Shown: positions 20,276 to 29,597 of the stretch, piece by piece
Layout: every line of letters begins with the position of its first letter
How positions within the stretch are numbered: the first letter of the stretch is position 1
Made by a program: the position numbers and the translations under genes
Source: Serratia proteamaculans
Lineage (GTDB): Bacteria; Pseudomonadota; Gammaproteobacteria; Enterobacterales; Enterobacteriaceae
Assembly (NCBI RefSeq): GCF_013337185.1
Contig: NZ_SWDE01000006.1
Location: 124,001-188,000, forward strand
Direction of reading: 5' to 3'
DNA: 64,000 nt
Notes under the pieces: generated by a model
The model's database searches: none
Seen by the model: the letters and a program-made list of their open reading frames with translations, nothing else
What the model was told of the DNA's origin: nothing

Positions 20276-21427
20276 ATGGTTCTGCAATCTACGCGTTGGC
20301 TAGCTCTCAGTTATTTCACCTACTTCTTTTCTTACGGCATTTTCTTACCTTTTTGGGGCGTTTGGTTAAAAGGTGAGGGCATACCGCCTGAAACCATCGG
20401 TATTCTGCTTGGTGCCGGTCTGGTTGCACGTTTCCTCGGTAGTTTGTTGATTGCTCCCCGGGTAAAAGATCCCTCTCATCTGGTGACGGCATTGCGCCTG
20501 TTAGCGTTGCTGACGTTGGCTTTTGCCATTGGGTTCTGTTTCGGCAACGGCTGGGGCTGGCTGATGCTGGTGATCGCCGGCTTCAACCTGTTCTTCTCGC
20601 CGCTGGTCCCGCTGACCGATGCGTTGGCCGGCACCTGGCAAAAACAAATCACCATGGATTACGGCCGGGTCAGGCTATGGGGCTCGCTGGCGTTTGTGAT
20701 TGGCTCGGCGCTGACCGGGCAGATGGTTTCCGTCTGGGGCCATAACGCTATCCTCTACAGCCTGATAGCCAGCATACTGGCGATGCTGTTGGGCATGATG
20801 CTGAAACCGAGCGTGATGCCGCAGGGGGAGGCGCGAACCCACAGCGAAACCGAGCGTTCTTTGTGGGAGATGCTTAAGGAAGGGCCAGTCTGGCGTTTCC
20901 TGCTGTGCGTAACGCTATTGCAGGGCGCGCATGCCGGTTATTACAGTTTCGGTTCTATCTACTGGCAGGAGGCGGGCTACTCGGCTTCGACCATTGGTTA
21001 CTTGTGGTCGCTGGGCGTGGTGGCAGAAGTGATTATTTTCGCCAGCAGTAATTTCCTGTTCCGTCGCTGGAATGCGCGCAATCTGCTGCTGCTCTCCGCC
21101 TGCTGCGGGATACTGCGCTGGAGCCTGATGGCCAGCAGTACCGAGTTAGGGTGGCTGCTGGTGATCCAAATTCTGCACTGTGGCACCTTCACCGTCTGCC
21201 ACCTGGCCGCGATGCGTTTTATCGCCGCGCGCAAGGGGCCGGAAGTGATCCGTCTGCAGGCGGTTTATTCAGCGCTGGCGATGGGCGGCGGCATTGCGAT
21301 TATGACGGTAATCGCCGGTTTCCTGTTCGAGCATCTGCAGGGTGGCGTGTTCTGGGTGATGGCGGCAGTGGTGTTGCCGGCGCTATTTATCCGCCCGCCG
21401 GCCGTTATGGTCAGCAGCAGCCGTTAA
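20276..21427 (+). CDS. hcaT: MFS transporter, HcaT-like
   Basis: A 383-residue major facilitator with about 12 membrane segments, orthologous in sequence and position to E. coli HcaT (putative 3-phenylpropionate permease of the nucleoside:H+ symporter-like MFS group). The start MVLQSTRWLALSYFTYFFSY is nearly the same as in E. coli, as are the LQGAHAGYYSF and QILHCGTFTVCHLAAMR blocks. The E. coli hca catabolic genes are not nearby, so the substrate here may differ. Its stop overlaps the csiE stop by 4 bases on the other strand. Confidence 0.88.
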   Translation: MVLQSTRWLALSYFTYFFSYGIFLPFWGVWLKGEGIPPETIGILLGAGLVARFLGSLLIAPRVKDPSHLVTALRLLALLTLAFAIGFCFGNGWGWLMLVIAGFNLFFSPLVPLTDALAGTWQKQITMDYGRVRLWGSLAFVIGSALTGQMVSVWGHNAILYSLIASILAMLLGMMLKPSVMPQGEARTHSETERSLWEMLKEGPVWRFLLCVTLLQGAHAGYYSFGSIYWQEAGYSASTIGYLWSLGVVAEVIIFASSNFLFRRWNARNLLLLSACCGILRWSLMASSTELGWLLVIQILHCGTFTVCHLAAMRFIAARKGPEVIRLQAVYSALAMGGGIAIMTVIAGFLFEHLQGGVFWVMAAVVLPALFIRPPAVMVSSSR

Positions 21428-22689
21428 GAGGTTTCCAGCAGCGCACGGATGACTTTGCGCTGCTGGCGCGCCAACGGTAATTCGGTATAAATCAGCGGCG
21501 GCTGTGGCGCACTGTGCTCCGTGGCATAGGGGGTGATCACCAGGGTGACTCCCTGCGGCGCGCCAGAATGCAGATAGTCGCGCAGTGGCAAATACTTGAT
21601 ATTCAGCGGCAGCAGCGTTAATTCTCGGATCTGATATTCCACTTCATCTTCCAACTGCGGGTTGTCCAGCGTCAGCAATAACACCTGCTTTTCCTGCAAC
21701 GCATTGCCCTGCATCAACCAGGCACCGAAACTGATGGCGACCAGCCCGGCTTCCTCGCTGGAGAAATGAATACCATATTCCTGTTCGAGCGGGGCCAGCG
21801 CCTCCTGAGCGGTGCGCATCAGGCGCGGATACTTGCGTTCAACTTCTTCCAGCAGCGTGTTATCGATACCGATCTCGAAGCGACAGCGTTCAACCGCGGG
21901 GGCCAGATGGGCAAACAGCTGGCTGATCAAATCTTCTTTACTGCTGAAAGTCATGCCAGAAATCTGTTGGAAGCGCTCGACCATATTTTCAATCGCGGCC
22001 ATCAATCGCAGATCTTCCGCAGAGTCATTGCTGTGGTAGCTGTGGTTTTTCAGCATGGTAAACATCAGCAGCAGAAAATCGCTTTCGCTGGTTTCGGGGG
22101 GCAGGGAAAATAGCTGATTCAATGATTGCTGCAGCAAGCCGGTCGCCTGATGCTCCGGTTTCTGATGCAGCCAGTCGCGTTGTGCGCGGCTGAATGTCGG
22201 GTGCCGCTGGCGTTGGTTCTCCCATGCGCAGTAGCGCAGGTAATGTTGCAGAAACTGACGATCGCGCCGATCAAAGCTGCGGTTGATCAGTGCTTCATAC
22301 TCGCTGATGCACTGTTCCAGCTGCGGTGTCAGGTCGGTACTTTGCCCCAGAGCTTGCTGCAACCAGCGGGAAAAATGTTGCTCGATAAATTCCGGGCTGC
22401 AGCGCAGGGCTCTGCGCAGCCAGTGGAGCAGGCAGAGGCGTTGATTGAGTGCGCTGCCCCTGATCCGGTAACCCTCGTCGGGATTACCGTCGATCTCCAG
22501 ATGGTGGAAACGCTGGATTTCACTGGCAACCTCGGCTATATCTTGCCGGGTAACCGGGGGGGAAACGCCATTAATTTGGCTGATAGTCTCCAGTTGTACT
22601 GCGGGCACCGGCGCATACAACATCAATAACAGATGGCAGCGTCGTTGTTGACCGGAGAGCTCAGGCACGGGGGCAGTGTCCAGGCTCAT
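21424..22689 (-). CDS. csiE: Stationary-phase inducible protein CsiE
   Basis: A 421-residue PRD-containing regulator-like protein. E. coli CsiE is induced in stationary phase under sigma-S and CRP control, but its target is unknown. The sequence shows an N-terminal winged-helix-like part and two PRD-like helical modules with conserved histidines (the SYHSNDSAEDL region). It keeps the E. coli position, convergent with hcaT and near suhB. The call leans on synteny more than on motifs. Confidence 0.82.
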   Translation of the reverse strand: MSLDTAPVPELSGQQRRCHLLLMLYAPVPAVQLETISQINGVSPPVTRQDIAEVASEIQRFHHLEIDGNPDEGYRIRGSALNQRLCLLHWLRRALRCSPEFIEQHFSRWLQQALGQSTDLTPQLEQCISEYEALINRSFDRRDRQFLQHYLRYCAWENQRQRHPTFSRAQRDWLHQKPEHQATGLLQQSLNQLFSLPPETSESDFLLLMFTMLKNHSYHSNDSAEDLRLMAAIENMVERFQQISGMTFSSKEDLISQLFAHLAPAVERCRFEIGIDNTLLEEVERKYPRLMRTAQEALAPLEQEYGIHFSSEEAGLVAISFGAWLMQGNALQEKQVLLLTLDNPQLEDEVEYQIRELTLLPLNIKYLPLRDYLHSGAPQGVTLVITPYATEHSAPQPPLIYTELPLARQQRKVIRALLETS

Positions 22690-22834
22690 ATCACCTTCGG
22701 GCAGGTAACGTTTAAATTATGAATAAGCATAGCAAAAGGTGATGCGCGGCGCGGCAACGGCACCCGGTTTTACTTCGGCTTACAACTTTCGTCACAAATA
22801 TTGGGCGGAAACGCGGTGGTTGAGGAACGGTTGA

Positions 22835-22849
22835 TGTTACTTTATAACA
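22835..22849. promoter_or_regulatory. Zur-like box upstream of the metal transport pair
   Basis: TGTTACTTTATAACA is a near-palindrome differing at two positions from the remembered core of the enterobacterial Zur site (TGTTATANTATAACA). It overlaps a possible -10 (TATAAC at 22843) and ends 17 bases before the start of the DUF1007 gene. This fits repression by zinc. Confidence 0.55.
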
Positions 22850-22866
22850 ATAATGAGTATCGTTTG

Positions 22867-23502
22867 ATGATGAAGTTACGTTTTATTCTGGCCGGTTTTT
22901 TAACGCTTTTCAGCGTCGGCGCTATCGCACACCCGCACAGTTTTATTGATATGAACACCACCTTTGTGGCGAAGGATCAACAGCTGGTCGGTTTGAAAAT
23001 GGTTTGGGTTATGGATGAAATCACCTCGGCAGATCTGCTGTACGATGCGCAAAATGCCAAAAACGACTCGGAAATGTGGAAAAAGCTGGCGGCGCAAGTG
23101 ATGGCCAATGTCCTGGGGCAACACTATTTCACGGATGTTTATCGCGACGGCAAGCCGGTGAAATACCTGAATCTGCCAACGGAATACCATCTGTCGCGCC
23201 AGGGGCATCAGGCGGTGCTGGAGTTTGTGCTGCCGCTGGCCGAGCCGCAGCCGCTGGCGGGCAAGCCGTTTGAGATCTCCACCTACGATCCGACCTATTT
23301 TGTAGATATGACCTATAAAGATAAAACGGCACTGCATTTGCCGCCGGAGATGGCTTCGCAGTGCAAATTCAAACTGATGACGCCCAAACCAGACTCTTCT
23401 TTACAGGCTTACGCCTTGTCCCTCGATAAAAACGATTCACCCGGCGAAGATATGGCGCTGGGGCAGCAGTTCGCCCAGCGGGTCAGCCTGCAATGTCAAT
23501 AA
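22867..23502 (+). CDS. zevA: Periplasmic DUF1007 metal-binding protein, ZevA-like
   Basis: A 211-residue exported protein. The ATG at 22867 (or 22870) begins a signal peptide (KLRFILAGFLTLFSVGAIA) cleaved before HPHSFID, so the mature N-terminus starts with a His-x-His metal-binding motif. Longer frames from 22801 run through the Zur-like box and are rejected. DUF1007 proteins are encoded next to NicO-type transporters; the Haemophilus pair ZevAB is needed for growth in low zinc. The last 10 bases overlap the transporter gene, so the two are coupled. Zinc as substrate is inferred from the family and the upstream Zur-like site. Confidence 0.8.
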   Translation: MMKLRFILAGFLTLFSVGAIAHPHSFIDMNTTFVAKDQQLVGLKMVWVMDEITSADLLYDAQNAKNDSEMWKKLAAQVMANVLGQHYFTDVYRDGKPVKYLNLPTEYHLSRQGHQAVLEFVLPLAEPQPLAGKPFEISTYDPTYFVDMTYKDKTALHLPPEMASQCKFKLMTPKPDSSLQAYALSLDKNDSPGEDMALGQQFAQRVSLQCQ

Positions 23503-24515
23503 ACCTCAGCCAACACACGCCGCGTAAGCGACACTGGGCTTTCAGCCTGTGGCCGTTGTTGCTGTTTGCGCTGTTACTGGCGCTGGGCGCGCAGTTGGCG
23601 TGGCACTATTGGCCGCAATTACTGATGCAAAGCGTGGTGTGGCAGAAAGGGCTGCACCTGCAGTTGGCGGGGCTGTTGCAGCAGGTAAAAGCGGCACCGC
23701 AGCAGGCCGGACTGGCGTTGATGCTATTCAGCCTGAGTTATGGCGTGTTGCACGCCCTTGGCCCCGGCCACGGTAAAGTGGTGATTGCCACCTACCTGGC
23801 CACCCATCCGGCGCGGTTGAAAAGCAGCCTGAAACTGACCTTTGCTGCGTCGTTGGTGCAGGGGCTGGTGGCGATCGCGCTGGTGACGTTGATGCTGGTG
23901 GTATTGCAACTGTCGTCCCGGCAACTGCACCAGAGCAGTTTCTGGCTGGAGAAGGGCAGTTTTATTCTGGTGATGTTGCTCGGGGTGTTGCTGAGCTGGC
24001 GAGCGCTGAAGCGTTTGTATTATGCGGTGAAGGCCATGCGTCCAGTTCCGGCGCTGCGAATCAACAGCCTGCAACCGCTGCCGGCGGATCACGTTCACAG
24101 TGAGCATTGCGGCTGTGGTCACCGCCATATGCCGAGCGACAGCGAACTGCAGGCCGGCAGCGACTGGCGTACACAGACCGCCATCGTGTTGGCGATGGGA
24201 ATGCGGCCATGCTCGGGCGCAATACTGGTGTTGCTGTTTTCCAAGGTGATTGGCGTGTTTGTCTGGGGCGTTTTCTCGGCGTTGGCCATGGCGCTGGGCA
24301 CTTCACTGACCATCTCATTGCTGGCTTTGTTGGTGCATTACAGTCGCCGATTGGCGGTACGTCTCAGCCAATCACGTGCACCTGCGGCCTGGAGCGCGGT
24401 GGCCTGGGGTTCACTGGCGCTGGCCGGTGGCCTGATTCTGCTGTTCGCCGGGCTATTGCTGTATCTCACTGCCCAGTCGGAGTTTATCGGCGGCATCCGG
24501 CCTTTCTCCCGCTGA
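23493..24515 (+). CDS. zevB: NicO-family metal transporter, ZevB-like
   Basis: A 340-residue inner-membrane protein with about six or seven hydrophobic segments. It shows the NicO/RcnA signature (LHALGPGHGKVVIATYLATH, then a second MGMRPCSGAILVLLF) and a His/Cys-rich cytoplasmic or periplasmic loop (HVHSEHCGCGHRH) that should bind metal. RcnA exports nickel and cobalt, while ZevB in Haemophilus is linked to zinc uptake. The paired DUF1007 protein and Zur-like site favour zinc, but nickel or cobalt cannot be excluded. A strong terminator follows. Confidence 0.85.
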   Translation: MSINLSQHTPRKRHWAFSLWPLLLFALLLALGAQLAWHYWPQLLMQSVVWQKGLHLQLAGLLQQVKAAPQQAGLALMLFSLSYGVLHALGPGHGKVVIATYLATHPARLKSSLKLTFAASLVQGLVAIALVTLMLVVLQLSSRQLHQSSFWLEKGSFILVMLLGVLLSWRALKRLYYAVKAMRPVPALRINSLQPLPADHVHSEHCGCGHRHMPSDSELQAGSDWRTQTAIVLAMGMRPCSGAILVLLFSKVIGVFVWGVFSALAMALGTSLTISLLALLVHYSRRLAVRLSQSRAPAAWSAVAWGSLALAGGLILLFAGLLLYLTAQSEFIGGIRPFSR

Positions 24516-24522
24516 CAGGCAT

Positions 24523-24557
24523 AAAAAAAGCGCTGCAATAAATTGCAGCGCTTTTTC
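24523..24557. terminator. Bidirectional terminator between zevB and suhB
   Basis: AAAAAAAGCGCTGCAAT pairs with ATTGCAGCGCTTTTT around a short loop. The A-run on one side and T-run on the other let it stop transcription from both convergent genes. Confidence 0.95.
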
Positions 24558-24579
24558 TTTATTCATTCACTTCGCGATA

Positions 24580-25383
24580 TTAACGCTTCAGCGCTTCGCT
24601 CAGTTCTTCACGCATGGTGGAAAGCATGGCTTTCACTACGCGCGGGTTGCCGGCTACCACGTTGCCGGAGCTGAAGTGGTTGTGGCCGCCAACAAAGTCG
24701 GTCACCAGGCCGCCGGATTCACGCACCAGCAGTTCACCTGCGGCGAAATCCCATGGCTTCAGGCCAATTTCGAAGAAACCGTCAACGCGGCCGGCGGCCA
24801 CATAGGCCAGATCCAGCGCGGCAGAACCGGTACGACGGAAGTCGGCACACTGAGTGAACAGTTTGCCAACCACATTAATGTAGGGAGTTGCGTGCTGCTT
24901 AACCTTGAACGGGAAGCCGGTCGCCAGGATGGTGCCATCGAGATCTTTGGCATTGGTGCCGCGCAGACGGTAACCGTTGAGCTGTGCGCCCTGGCCGCGA
25001 GTGGCGGTAAACAGTTCGTTGCGCATTGGATCGTAAACCACAGCCACTTCAGTACGGCCTTTAATGCGTACGGCGATGGAAACTGAGAAGTGTGGGAAAC
25101 GTTTGATGAAGTTTGATGTGCCATCCAGTGGATCGATCACCCATTGTACATCTTTGTCTTCGCCGGCCAATTCGCCGCGTTCTTCGGTAACAATAGTATG
25201 TTGCGGATAGGACTTGCGAATGACGTCGATGATCAGATGCTCTGCATCGCGATCGACGTTAGTGACAAAGTCATTGGTCCCTTTCTGGCTCGCTTCTACA
25301 GCGTCCGGGGTTTCGTAGTTTTTGGCAATCAGGTTACCGGCCTTGCGCGCAGCGCGCACGGCGATCGTCAGCATCGGATGCAT
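24580..25383 (-). CDS. suhB: Inositol-1-monophosphatase / Nus factor SuhB
   Basis: A 267-residue Mg-dependent phosphatase that in E. coli also joins the rRNA antitermination complex. Metal-binding motifs are EERGE (about 67), DPLDGTSNF and the C-terminal WDFAAGELLVRESGG. The start MHPMLTIAVRAARKAG and length match E. coli. It is divergent from trmJ, as in E. coli. Confidence 0.97.
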   Translation of the reverse strand: MHPMLTIAVRAARKAGNLIAKNYETPDAVEASQKGTNDFVTNVDRDAEHLIIDVIRKSYPQHTIVTEERGELAGEDKDVQWVIDPLDGTSNFIKRFPHFSVSIAVRIKGRTEVAVVYDPMRNELFTATRGQGAQLNGYRLRGTNAKDLDGTILATGFPFKVKQHATPYINVVGKLFTQCADFRRTGSAALDLAYVAAGRVDGFFEIGLKPWDFAAGELLVRESGGLVTDFVGGHNHFSSGNVVAGNPRVVKAMLSTMREELSEALKR

Positions 25384-25502
25384 GGGTATCTTCCAACTAG
25401 GATGTTAAAGAACAGGAAACGGCGCGAAGTATAGCAGGTGTTCGGCAAAATGCCTACGGCTGTGTTAAGCTGCTGTGATTTTCCGCTACGCTCAGAGTTT
25501 GT

Positions 25503-26237
25503 ATGCTGCATAACATCCGCATTGTTCTGGTAGAAACCTCTCATACCGGTAACATGGGCTCGACCGCCAGAGCCATGAAAACCATGGGATTGACCAACCT
25601 TTATTTGGTTAATCCGCTGATAAAACCTGATTCTCAGGCGATCGCCCTGGCCGCTGGTGCCAGCGACGTGATCGGCAACGCCACTATCGTAGACACCCTG
25701 GATGACGCCATTGCCGGCTGCAGTCTGGTGGTGGGAACCAGTGCGCGTTCACGCACCCTGCCGTGGCCGATGCTGGAACCGCGTGAATGCGGCATCCGCG
25801 CCGTGCACGAAGGTGAACATGCGCCGGTAGCGCTGGTGTTCGGCCGTGAACGTGTCGGCCTGACCAATGATGAGCTGCAAAAGTGCCATTACCATGTCGC
25901 CATTCCTGCCAACCCGGATTACAGCTCGTTGAATCTGGCGATGGCGGTGCAAATTCTGGCGTATGAAGTGCGTGTGGCTTACCTCGATCGTCAGCAGGTC
26001 GGCGCGCCGCAACTGGAAGAAACGCCGTATCCGTTGGTGGACGACCTGGAACGCTTCTATCAGCACCTGGAACAAACGCTGCAGCACAGTGGCTTTATCC
26101 GCCCATCCCATCCGGGGCAGGTCATGAGCCGTTTGCGCCGTTTATTCACCCGCGCGCGGCCGGAAGCTCAAGAGCTGAATATCCTGCGCGGTATGCTGAC
26201 GTCGATCGAAAAACAGGACAAACATCAAGGTAATTAA
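25503..26237 (+). CDS. trmJ: tRNA (cytidine/uridine-32-2'-O)-methyltransferase TrmJ
   Basis: A SPOUT-class methyltransferase of 244 residues that methylates the ribose of position 32 in several tRNAs using S-adenosylmethionine. The N-terminus ([20 protein letters not shown]) and knot region ([16 protein letters not shown], then [17 protein letters not shown]) are diagnostic. It lies between suhB and iscR, the E. coli order. Confidence 0.97.
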   Translation: MLHNIRIVLVETSHTGNMGSTARAMKTMGLTNLYLVNPLIKPDSQAIALAAGASDVIGNATIVDTLDDAIAGCSLVVGTSARSRTLPWPMLEPRECGIRAVHEGEHAPVALVFGRERVGLTNDELQKCHYHVAIPANPDYSSLNLAMAVQILAYEVRVAYLDRQQVGAPQLEETPYPLVDDLERFYQHLEQTLQHSGFIRPSHPGQVMSRLRRLFTRARPEAQELNILRGMLTSIEKQDKHQGN

Positions 26238-26337
26238 TTTGATGTGAAATGACGGCTTGCGGTAATAGTATTAGTTATCTAACGGTTATAATGTGTATTT
26301 TATATGCATATTATCTGGCTTAGTCCAAAACGTGCTA

Positions 26338-26387
26338 ATACTTGAGTAAATTACTAGGTTAAATAGTTGACTGATTTACTCAGGAAT
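26338..26387 (+). promoter_or_regulatory. Two tandem type-1 IscR sites at the iscR promoter
   Basis: Two 25-base elements lie end to end (26338-26362 and 26363-26387). Each starts ATA-TTGA and has a partly mirrored TTAC-T right half, close to the remembered type-1 [2Fe-2S]-IscR consensus. The second contains TTGACT, a likely -35. E. coli has the same tandem arrangement, through which IscR represses its own operon when Fe-S supply is good. Confidence 0.75.
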
Positions 26388-26431
26388 GTCAGACTTTCGG
26401 CCATGTTTGACCAACAGGTAACCACTTAGCT

Positions 26432-26926
26432 ATGAGACTGACATCCAAAGGCCGTTATGCCGTAACCGCTATGCTTGACGTGGCATTGCACTCCCAGGAA
26501 GGGCCCGTTCCTCTGGCGGATATTTCTGAGCGCCAGGGTATCTCGCTCTCTTATCTGGAACAATTATTCTCCCGTCTGCGCAAGAATGGCCTGGTGGCCA
26601 GCGTACGTGGACCGGGCGGTGGTTATCTGCTGGGCAAAGACGCGAGTGAGATTGCCGTAGGTGCAGTCATCACTGCTGTCGATGAATCGGTAGACGCAAC
26701 CCGTTGCCAGGGTAAAGAAGGCTGTCAGGGTGGCGATCGCTGCCTGACCCATACCCTGTGGCGCGATCTGAGCGAGCGCATCAGCGGGTTCCTGAACAAC
26801 ATTACGCTGGCTGAACTGGTGAACAACCAGGACGTGCTGGTGGTGGCGGACCGTCAAAACAACGATACCCGTCGCACGGCCAACGGTCGTCAGCAAGAAA
26901 CTATCAACGTTAATCTGCGCGCATAA
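26432..26926 (+). CDS. iscR: Fe-S cluster-sensing regulator IscR
   Basis: A 164-residue Rrf2-family regulator. It has an N-terminal winged helix ([25 protein letters not shown]) and the [2Fe-2S] ligands Cys92, Cys98, Cys104 and His107, all present. It represses the isc operon as holoprotein and controls many other genes in both forms. It heads a complete isc operon, 54 bases before iscS. Confidence 0.98.
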   Translation: MRLTSKGRYAVTAMLDVALHSQEGPVPLADISERQGISLSYLEQLFSRLRKNGLVASVRGPGGGYLLGKDASEIAVGAVITAVDESVDATRCQGKEGCQGGDRCLTHTLWRDLSERISGFLNNITLAELVNNQDVLVVADRQNNDTRRTANGRQQETINVNLRA

Positions 26927-26980
26927 GCAGCTGGCGATATTTTTTTAGTTTTTGGAAGTGATGTACGGAGCACAAGAGCA

Positions 26981-28195
26981 ATGAAATTACCGATTTATCT
27001 GGATTACTCAGCAACGACGCCGGTTGACCCGCGTGTTGCTGAGAAAATGATGCAATTTTTGACTCTGGACGGGACTTTTGGTAACCCGGCTTCCCGTTCC
27101 CACCGTTTCGGTTGGCAGGCGGAAGAGGCGGTAGATATCGCCCGTAACCAAATTGCTGAACTGGTTGGCGCTGACCCGCGCGAAATCGTGTTCACTTCCG
27201 GAGCCACCGAATCCGACAACCTGGCGATCAAAGGCGCTGCCAATTTCTATCAAAAGAAAGGCAAGCACATTATCACCAGCAAAACCGAACACAAAGCCGT
27301 GCTGGACACCTGTCGCCAGCTCGAGCGTGAAGGCTTTGAAGTGACCTATCTGGCACCGCAGAGCAACGGTATTATCAGCCTGCAGGCCCTCGAAGCCGCG
27401 ATGCGCGAAGACACCATTCTGGTTTCTATCATGCACGTGAACAACGAAATCGGCGTGGTGCAGGATATCGAAGCTATCGGCGAAATGTGCCGTGCGCGCG
27501 GTATCATTTATCACGTTGATGCTACCCAGAGCGTGGGCAAATTGCCTATCGACCTGAGCAAGCTGAAAGTTGATCTGATGTCATTCTCCGGCCACAAAAT
27601 TTATGGCCCGAAAGGCATTGGTGCACTGTACGTGCGTCGTAAGCCACGTATCCGTATCGAAGCCCAGATCCACGGCGGTGGCCATGAGCGCGGCATGCGT
27701 TCCGGTACCCTGCCTGTCCATCAGATCGCCGGTATGGGCGAAGCCTACCGTATTGCCAAAGAAGAAATGGCGACGGAAATGGCACGTCTGCGCACGCTGC
27801 GCGATCGTCTGTGGAACGGCGTGAAAGATATGGAAGAAGTGTATCTGAACGGCTCGCTGGAGAACGGGGTGCCTAACATCCTGAACGTCAGCTTCAACTA
27901 TGTTGAAGGCGAGTCGCTGATTATGGCGCTGAAAGACCTGGCCGTCTCTTCCGGTTCTGCCTGTACCTCCGCCAGCCTTGAGCCATCCTACGTGCTGCGT
28001 GCGTTGGGCATGACTGATGAATTGGCGCATAGCTCGATCCGTTTCTCTCTGGGGCGTTTCACCACAGAAGAAGAGATCGATTACACCATTCAACTGGTGC
28101 GTAAATCTATCGGCCGTCTGCGTGACCTGTCTCCACTGTGGGATATGTTCAAGCAGGGCGTGGATATCAACAGCATCGAATGGGCACATCATTAA
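26981..28195 (+). CDS. iscS: Cysteine desulfurase IscS
   Basis: A PLP enzyme of 404 residues that takes sulfur from cysteine for Fe-S clusters, tRNA thiolation and cofactors. The PLP lysine lies in [12 protein letters not shown] and the persulfide-forming Cys328 in [14 protein letters not shown]. Length and start ([19 protein letters not shown]) are those of E. coli. Confidence 0.99.
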   Translation: MKLPIYLDYSATTPVDPRVAEKMMQFLTLDGTFGNPASRSHRFGWQAEEAVDIARNQIAELVGADPREIVFTSGATESDNLAIKGAANFYQKKGKHIITSKTEHKAVLDTCRQLEREGFEVTYLAPQSNGIISLQALEAAMREDTILVSIMHVNNEIGVVQDIEAIGEMCRARGIIYHVDATQSVGKLPIDLSKLKVDLMSFSGHKIYGPKGIGALYVRRKPRIRIEAQIHGGGHERGMRSGTLPVHQIAGMGEAYRIAKEEMATEMARLRTLRDRLWNGVKDMEEVYLNGSLENGVPNILNVSFNYVEGESLIMALKDLAVSSGSACTSASLEPSYVLRALGMTDELAHSSIRFSLGRFTTEEEIDYTIQLVRKSIGRLRDLSPLWDMFKQGVDINSIEWAHH

Positions 28196-28219
28196 TTCTC
28201 AGGATTCAGGAGCAAGGTC

Positions 28220-28606
28220 ATGGCTTACAGCGAAAAAGTAATCGATCACTATGAAAACCCGCGTAACGTGGGTTCTTTCGACAACGAAGATCCTAGCGTT
28301 GGCAGCGGCATGGTGGGTGCACCGGCCTGTGGCGACGTGATGAAGTTGCAGATCAAAGTCAACAATGAAGGTATCATTGAAGACGCCCGTTTCAAGACTT
28401 ACGGCTGCGGTTCCGCCATCGCCTCCAGTTCGCTGGTGACCGAATGGATGAAAGGCAAGTCTCTTGATCAGGCCGAAGCGATCAAAAACACTCAGATCGC
28501 CGAAGAACTGGAATTACCGCCGGTAAAAATTCACTGCTCAATCCTGGCCGAAGACGCCATTAAAGCAGCGATTGCCGACTACAAGAGCAAACACAGCGCC
28601 AAGTAA
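28220..28606 (+). CDS. iscU: Fe-S cluster scaffold IscU
   Basis: The 128-residue scaffold on which clusters are built. All expected ligands are present: Cys37 and Asp39 (APACGDV), Cys63 (YGCGSA) and Cys106 (KIHCS). The chaperone-recognition motif LPPVK is at 99-103, where HscA binds. Position between iscS and iscA is standard. Confidence 0.99.
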   Translation: MAYSEKVIDHYENPRNVGSFDNEDPSVGSGMVGAPACGDVMKLQIKVNNEGIIEDARFKTYGCGSAIASSSLVTEWMKGKSLDQAEAIKNTQIAEELELPPVKIHCSILAEDAIKAAIADYKSKHSAK

Positions 28607-28661
28607 TTATTTCTGAGTCATTTAGCCCGGCCTTGGTTGGGCTTTGAAGTGTGAGGTTGTG

Positions 28662-28985
28662 ATGTCAATTACCATGAGCGACAGCGCTGCACAGCGCGTT
28701 CAGGCATTTATGAATAACCGTGGCAAAGGCCTTGGCCTGCGTCTGGGGGTGAGAACCTCTGGCTGCTCCGGGATGGCGTACGTGCTGGAATTTGTTGACG
28801 ATATGAACGATGACGACATCGTTTTTGAAAACAAAGGCGTTAAGGTGATCATTGACGGCAAGAGCCTGGTCTACCTTGACGGCACCGAGCTTGATTTCGT
28901 TAAGGAAGGCCTGAACGAAGGCTTCAAGTTCAACAACCCCAATGTCTCAAGCGAGTGCGGCTGCGGCGAAAGTTTCAACGTCTGA
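28662..28985 (+). CDS. iscA: A-type Fe-S carrier IscA
   Basis: A 107-residue carrier with the three conserved cysteines Cys35 (TSGCSG), Cys99 and Cys101 (ECGCGES). The ATG at 28662 is chosen because it yields [10 protein letters not shown], matching E. coli, and a GTGAGG ribosome-site-like stretch precedes it. A frame opening at 28644 would add six unsupported residues. Confidence 0.97.
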   Translation: MSITMSDSAAQRVQAFMNNRGKGLGLRLGVRTSGCSGMAYVLEFVDDMNDDDIVFENKGVKVIIDGKSLVYLDGTELDFVKEGLNEGFKFNNPNVSSECGCGESFNV

Positions 28986-28998
28986 CAGTCCATCGTGC

Positions 28999-29019
28999 TC
29001 CCCCGCCAGGTGCGGGGGA
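28999..29019 (+). other. Intercistronic hairpin iscA-hscB
   Basis: TCCCCCGC and GCGGGGGA form an 8-bp stem with a 5-base loop in the 63-base gap between iscA and hscB. It may stabilise the upstream iscRSUA message or lower hscB-hscA expression. Confidence 0.5.
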
Positions 29020-29048
29020 ACTTCATCCGATAACGCCCAGAGCACGCT

Positions 29049-29570
29049 ATGGATTACTTTACTTTATTCGGGCTGCCAGTTCGCTATCCCGTGGACGGCA
29101 GCCTGCTTGCCTCTCGCTATCAGGATCTGCAGCGCCAATTCCATCCCGATCGTTTTGCCAGTCAGCCAGAACGCGAACGCCTGATGGCGTTGCAACAGGC
29201 AGCGACTATCAATGAAGCCTACCAAACGCTGAAGCACCCATTAAAACGCGCGGAGTATATGCTATCTTTGCACGGCTTTGATTTGGGCAACGAGCAGCAC
29301 ACTATGCGTGATACCGCGTTCCTGATGGAACAGTTGGAACTGCGCGAAGAGCTTGATGCCATTGAGCGCAAAGCAGATGCACAAACCCAGTTGGCCAGCT
29401 TTGGCGCGCGGGTGAACGAGACGGTGAAACAGCGCAGCGCTTTGATGATTCAGCAACTCGAGAGCCAGCAGTGGATTGATGCCGCCGACACCGTGCGTAA
29501 GCTGCGCTTTTTGGACAAACTCCAGCAACAGGTTGAACAACTCGAAGAAAAACTGCTGGGTTTTGAGTAA
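29049..29570 (+). CDS. hscB: J-domain co-chaperone HscB
   Basis: A 173-residue co-chaperone that brings IscU to HscA and stimulates its ATPase. The N-terminal J domain has the HPD motif at 32-34 (FHPDRF); the C-terminal three-helix part binds IscU. It is 27 bases upstream of hscA. Confidence 0.97.
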   Translation: MDYFTLFGLPVRYPVDGSLLASRYQDLQRQFHPDRFASQPERERLMALQQAATINEAYQTLKHPLKRAEYMLSLHGFDLGNEQHTMRDTAFLMEQLELREELDAIERKADAQTQLASFGARVNETVKQRSALMIQQLESQQWIDAADTVRKLRFLDKLQQQVEQLEEKLLGFE

Positions 29571-29597
29571 CACATTTTTGATTGTGGAAGCTTCAAT

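Noticed and set aside
22801-22866. A longer N-terminus for the DUF1007 protein starting at a TTG
   Set aside because: It would bury the signal peptide 22 residues in and translate through the Zur-like site and likely promoter.
23493-24515. Naming the NicO protein RcnA
   Set aside because: The partner DUF1007 gene and the upstream Zur-like site fit ZevB better, and no RcnR-type regulator is adjacent.
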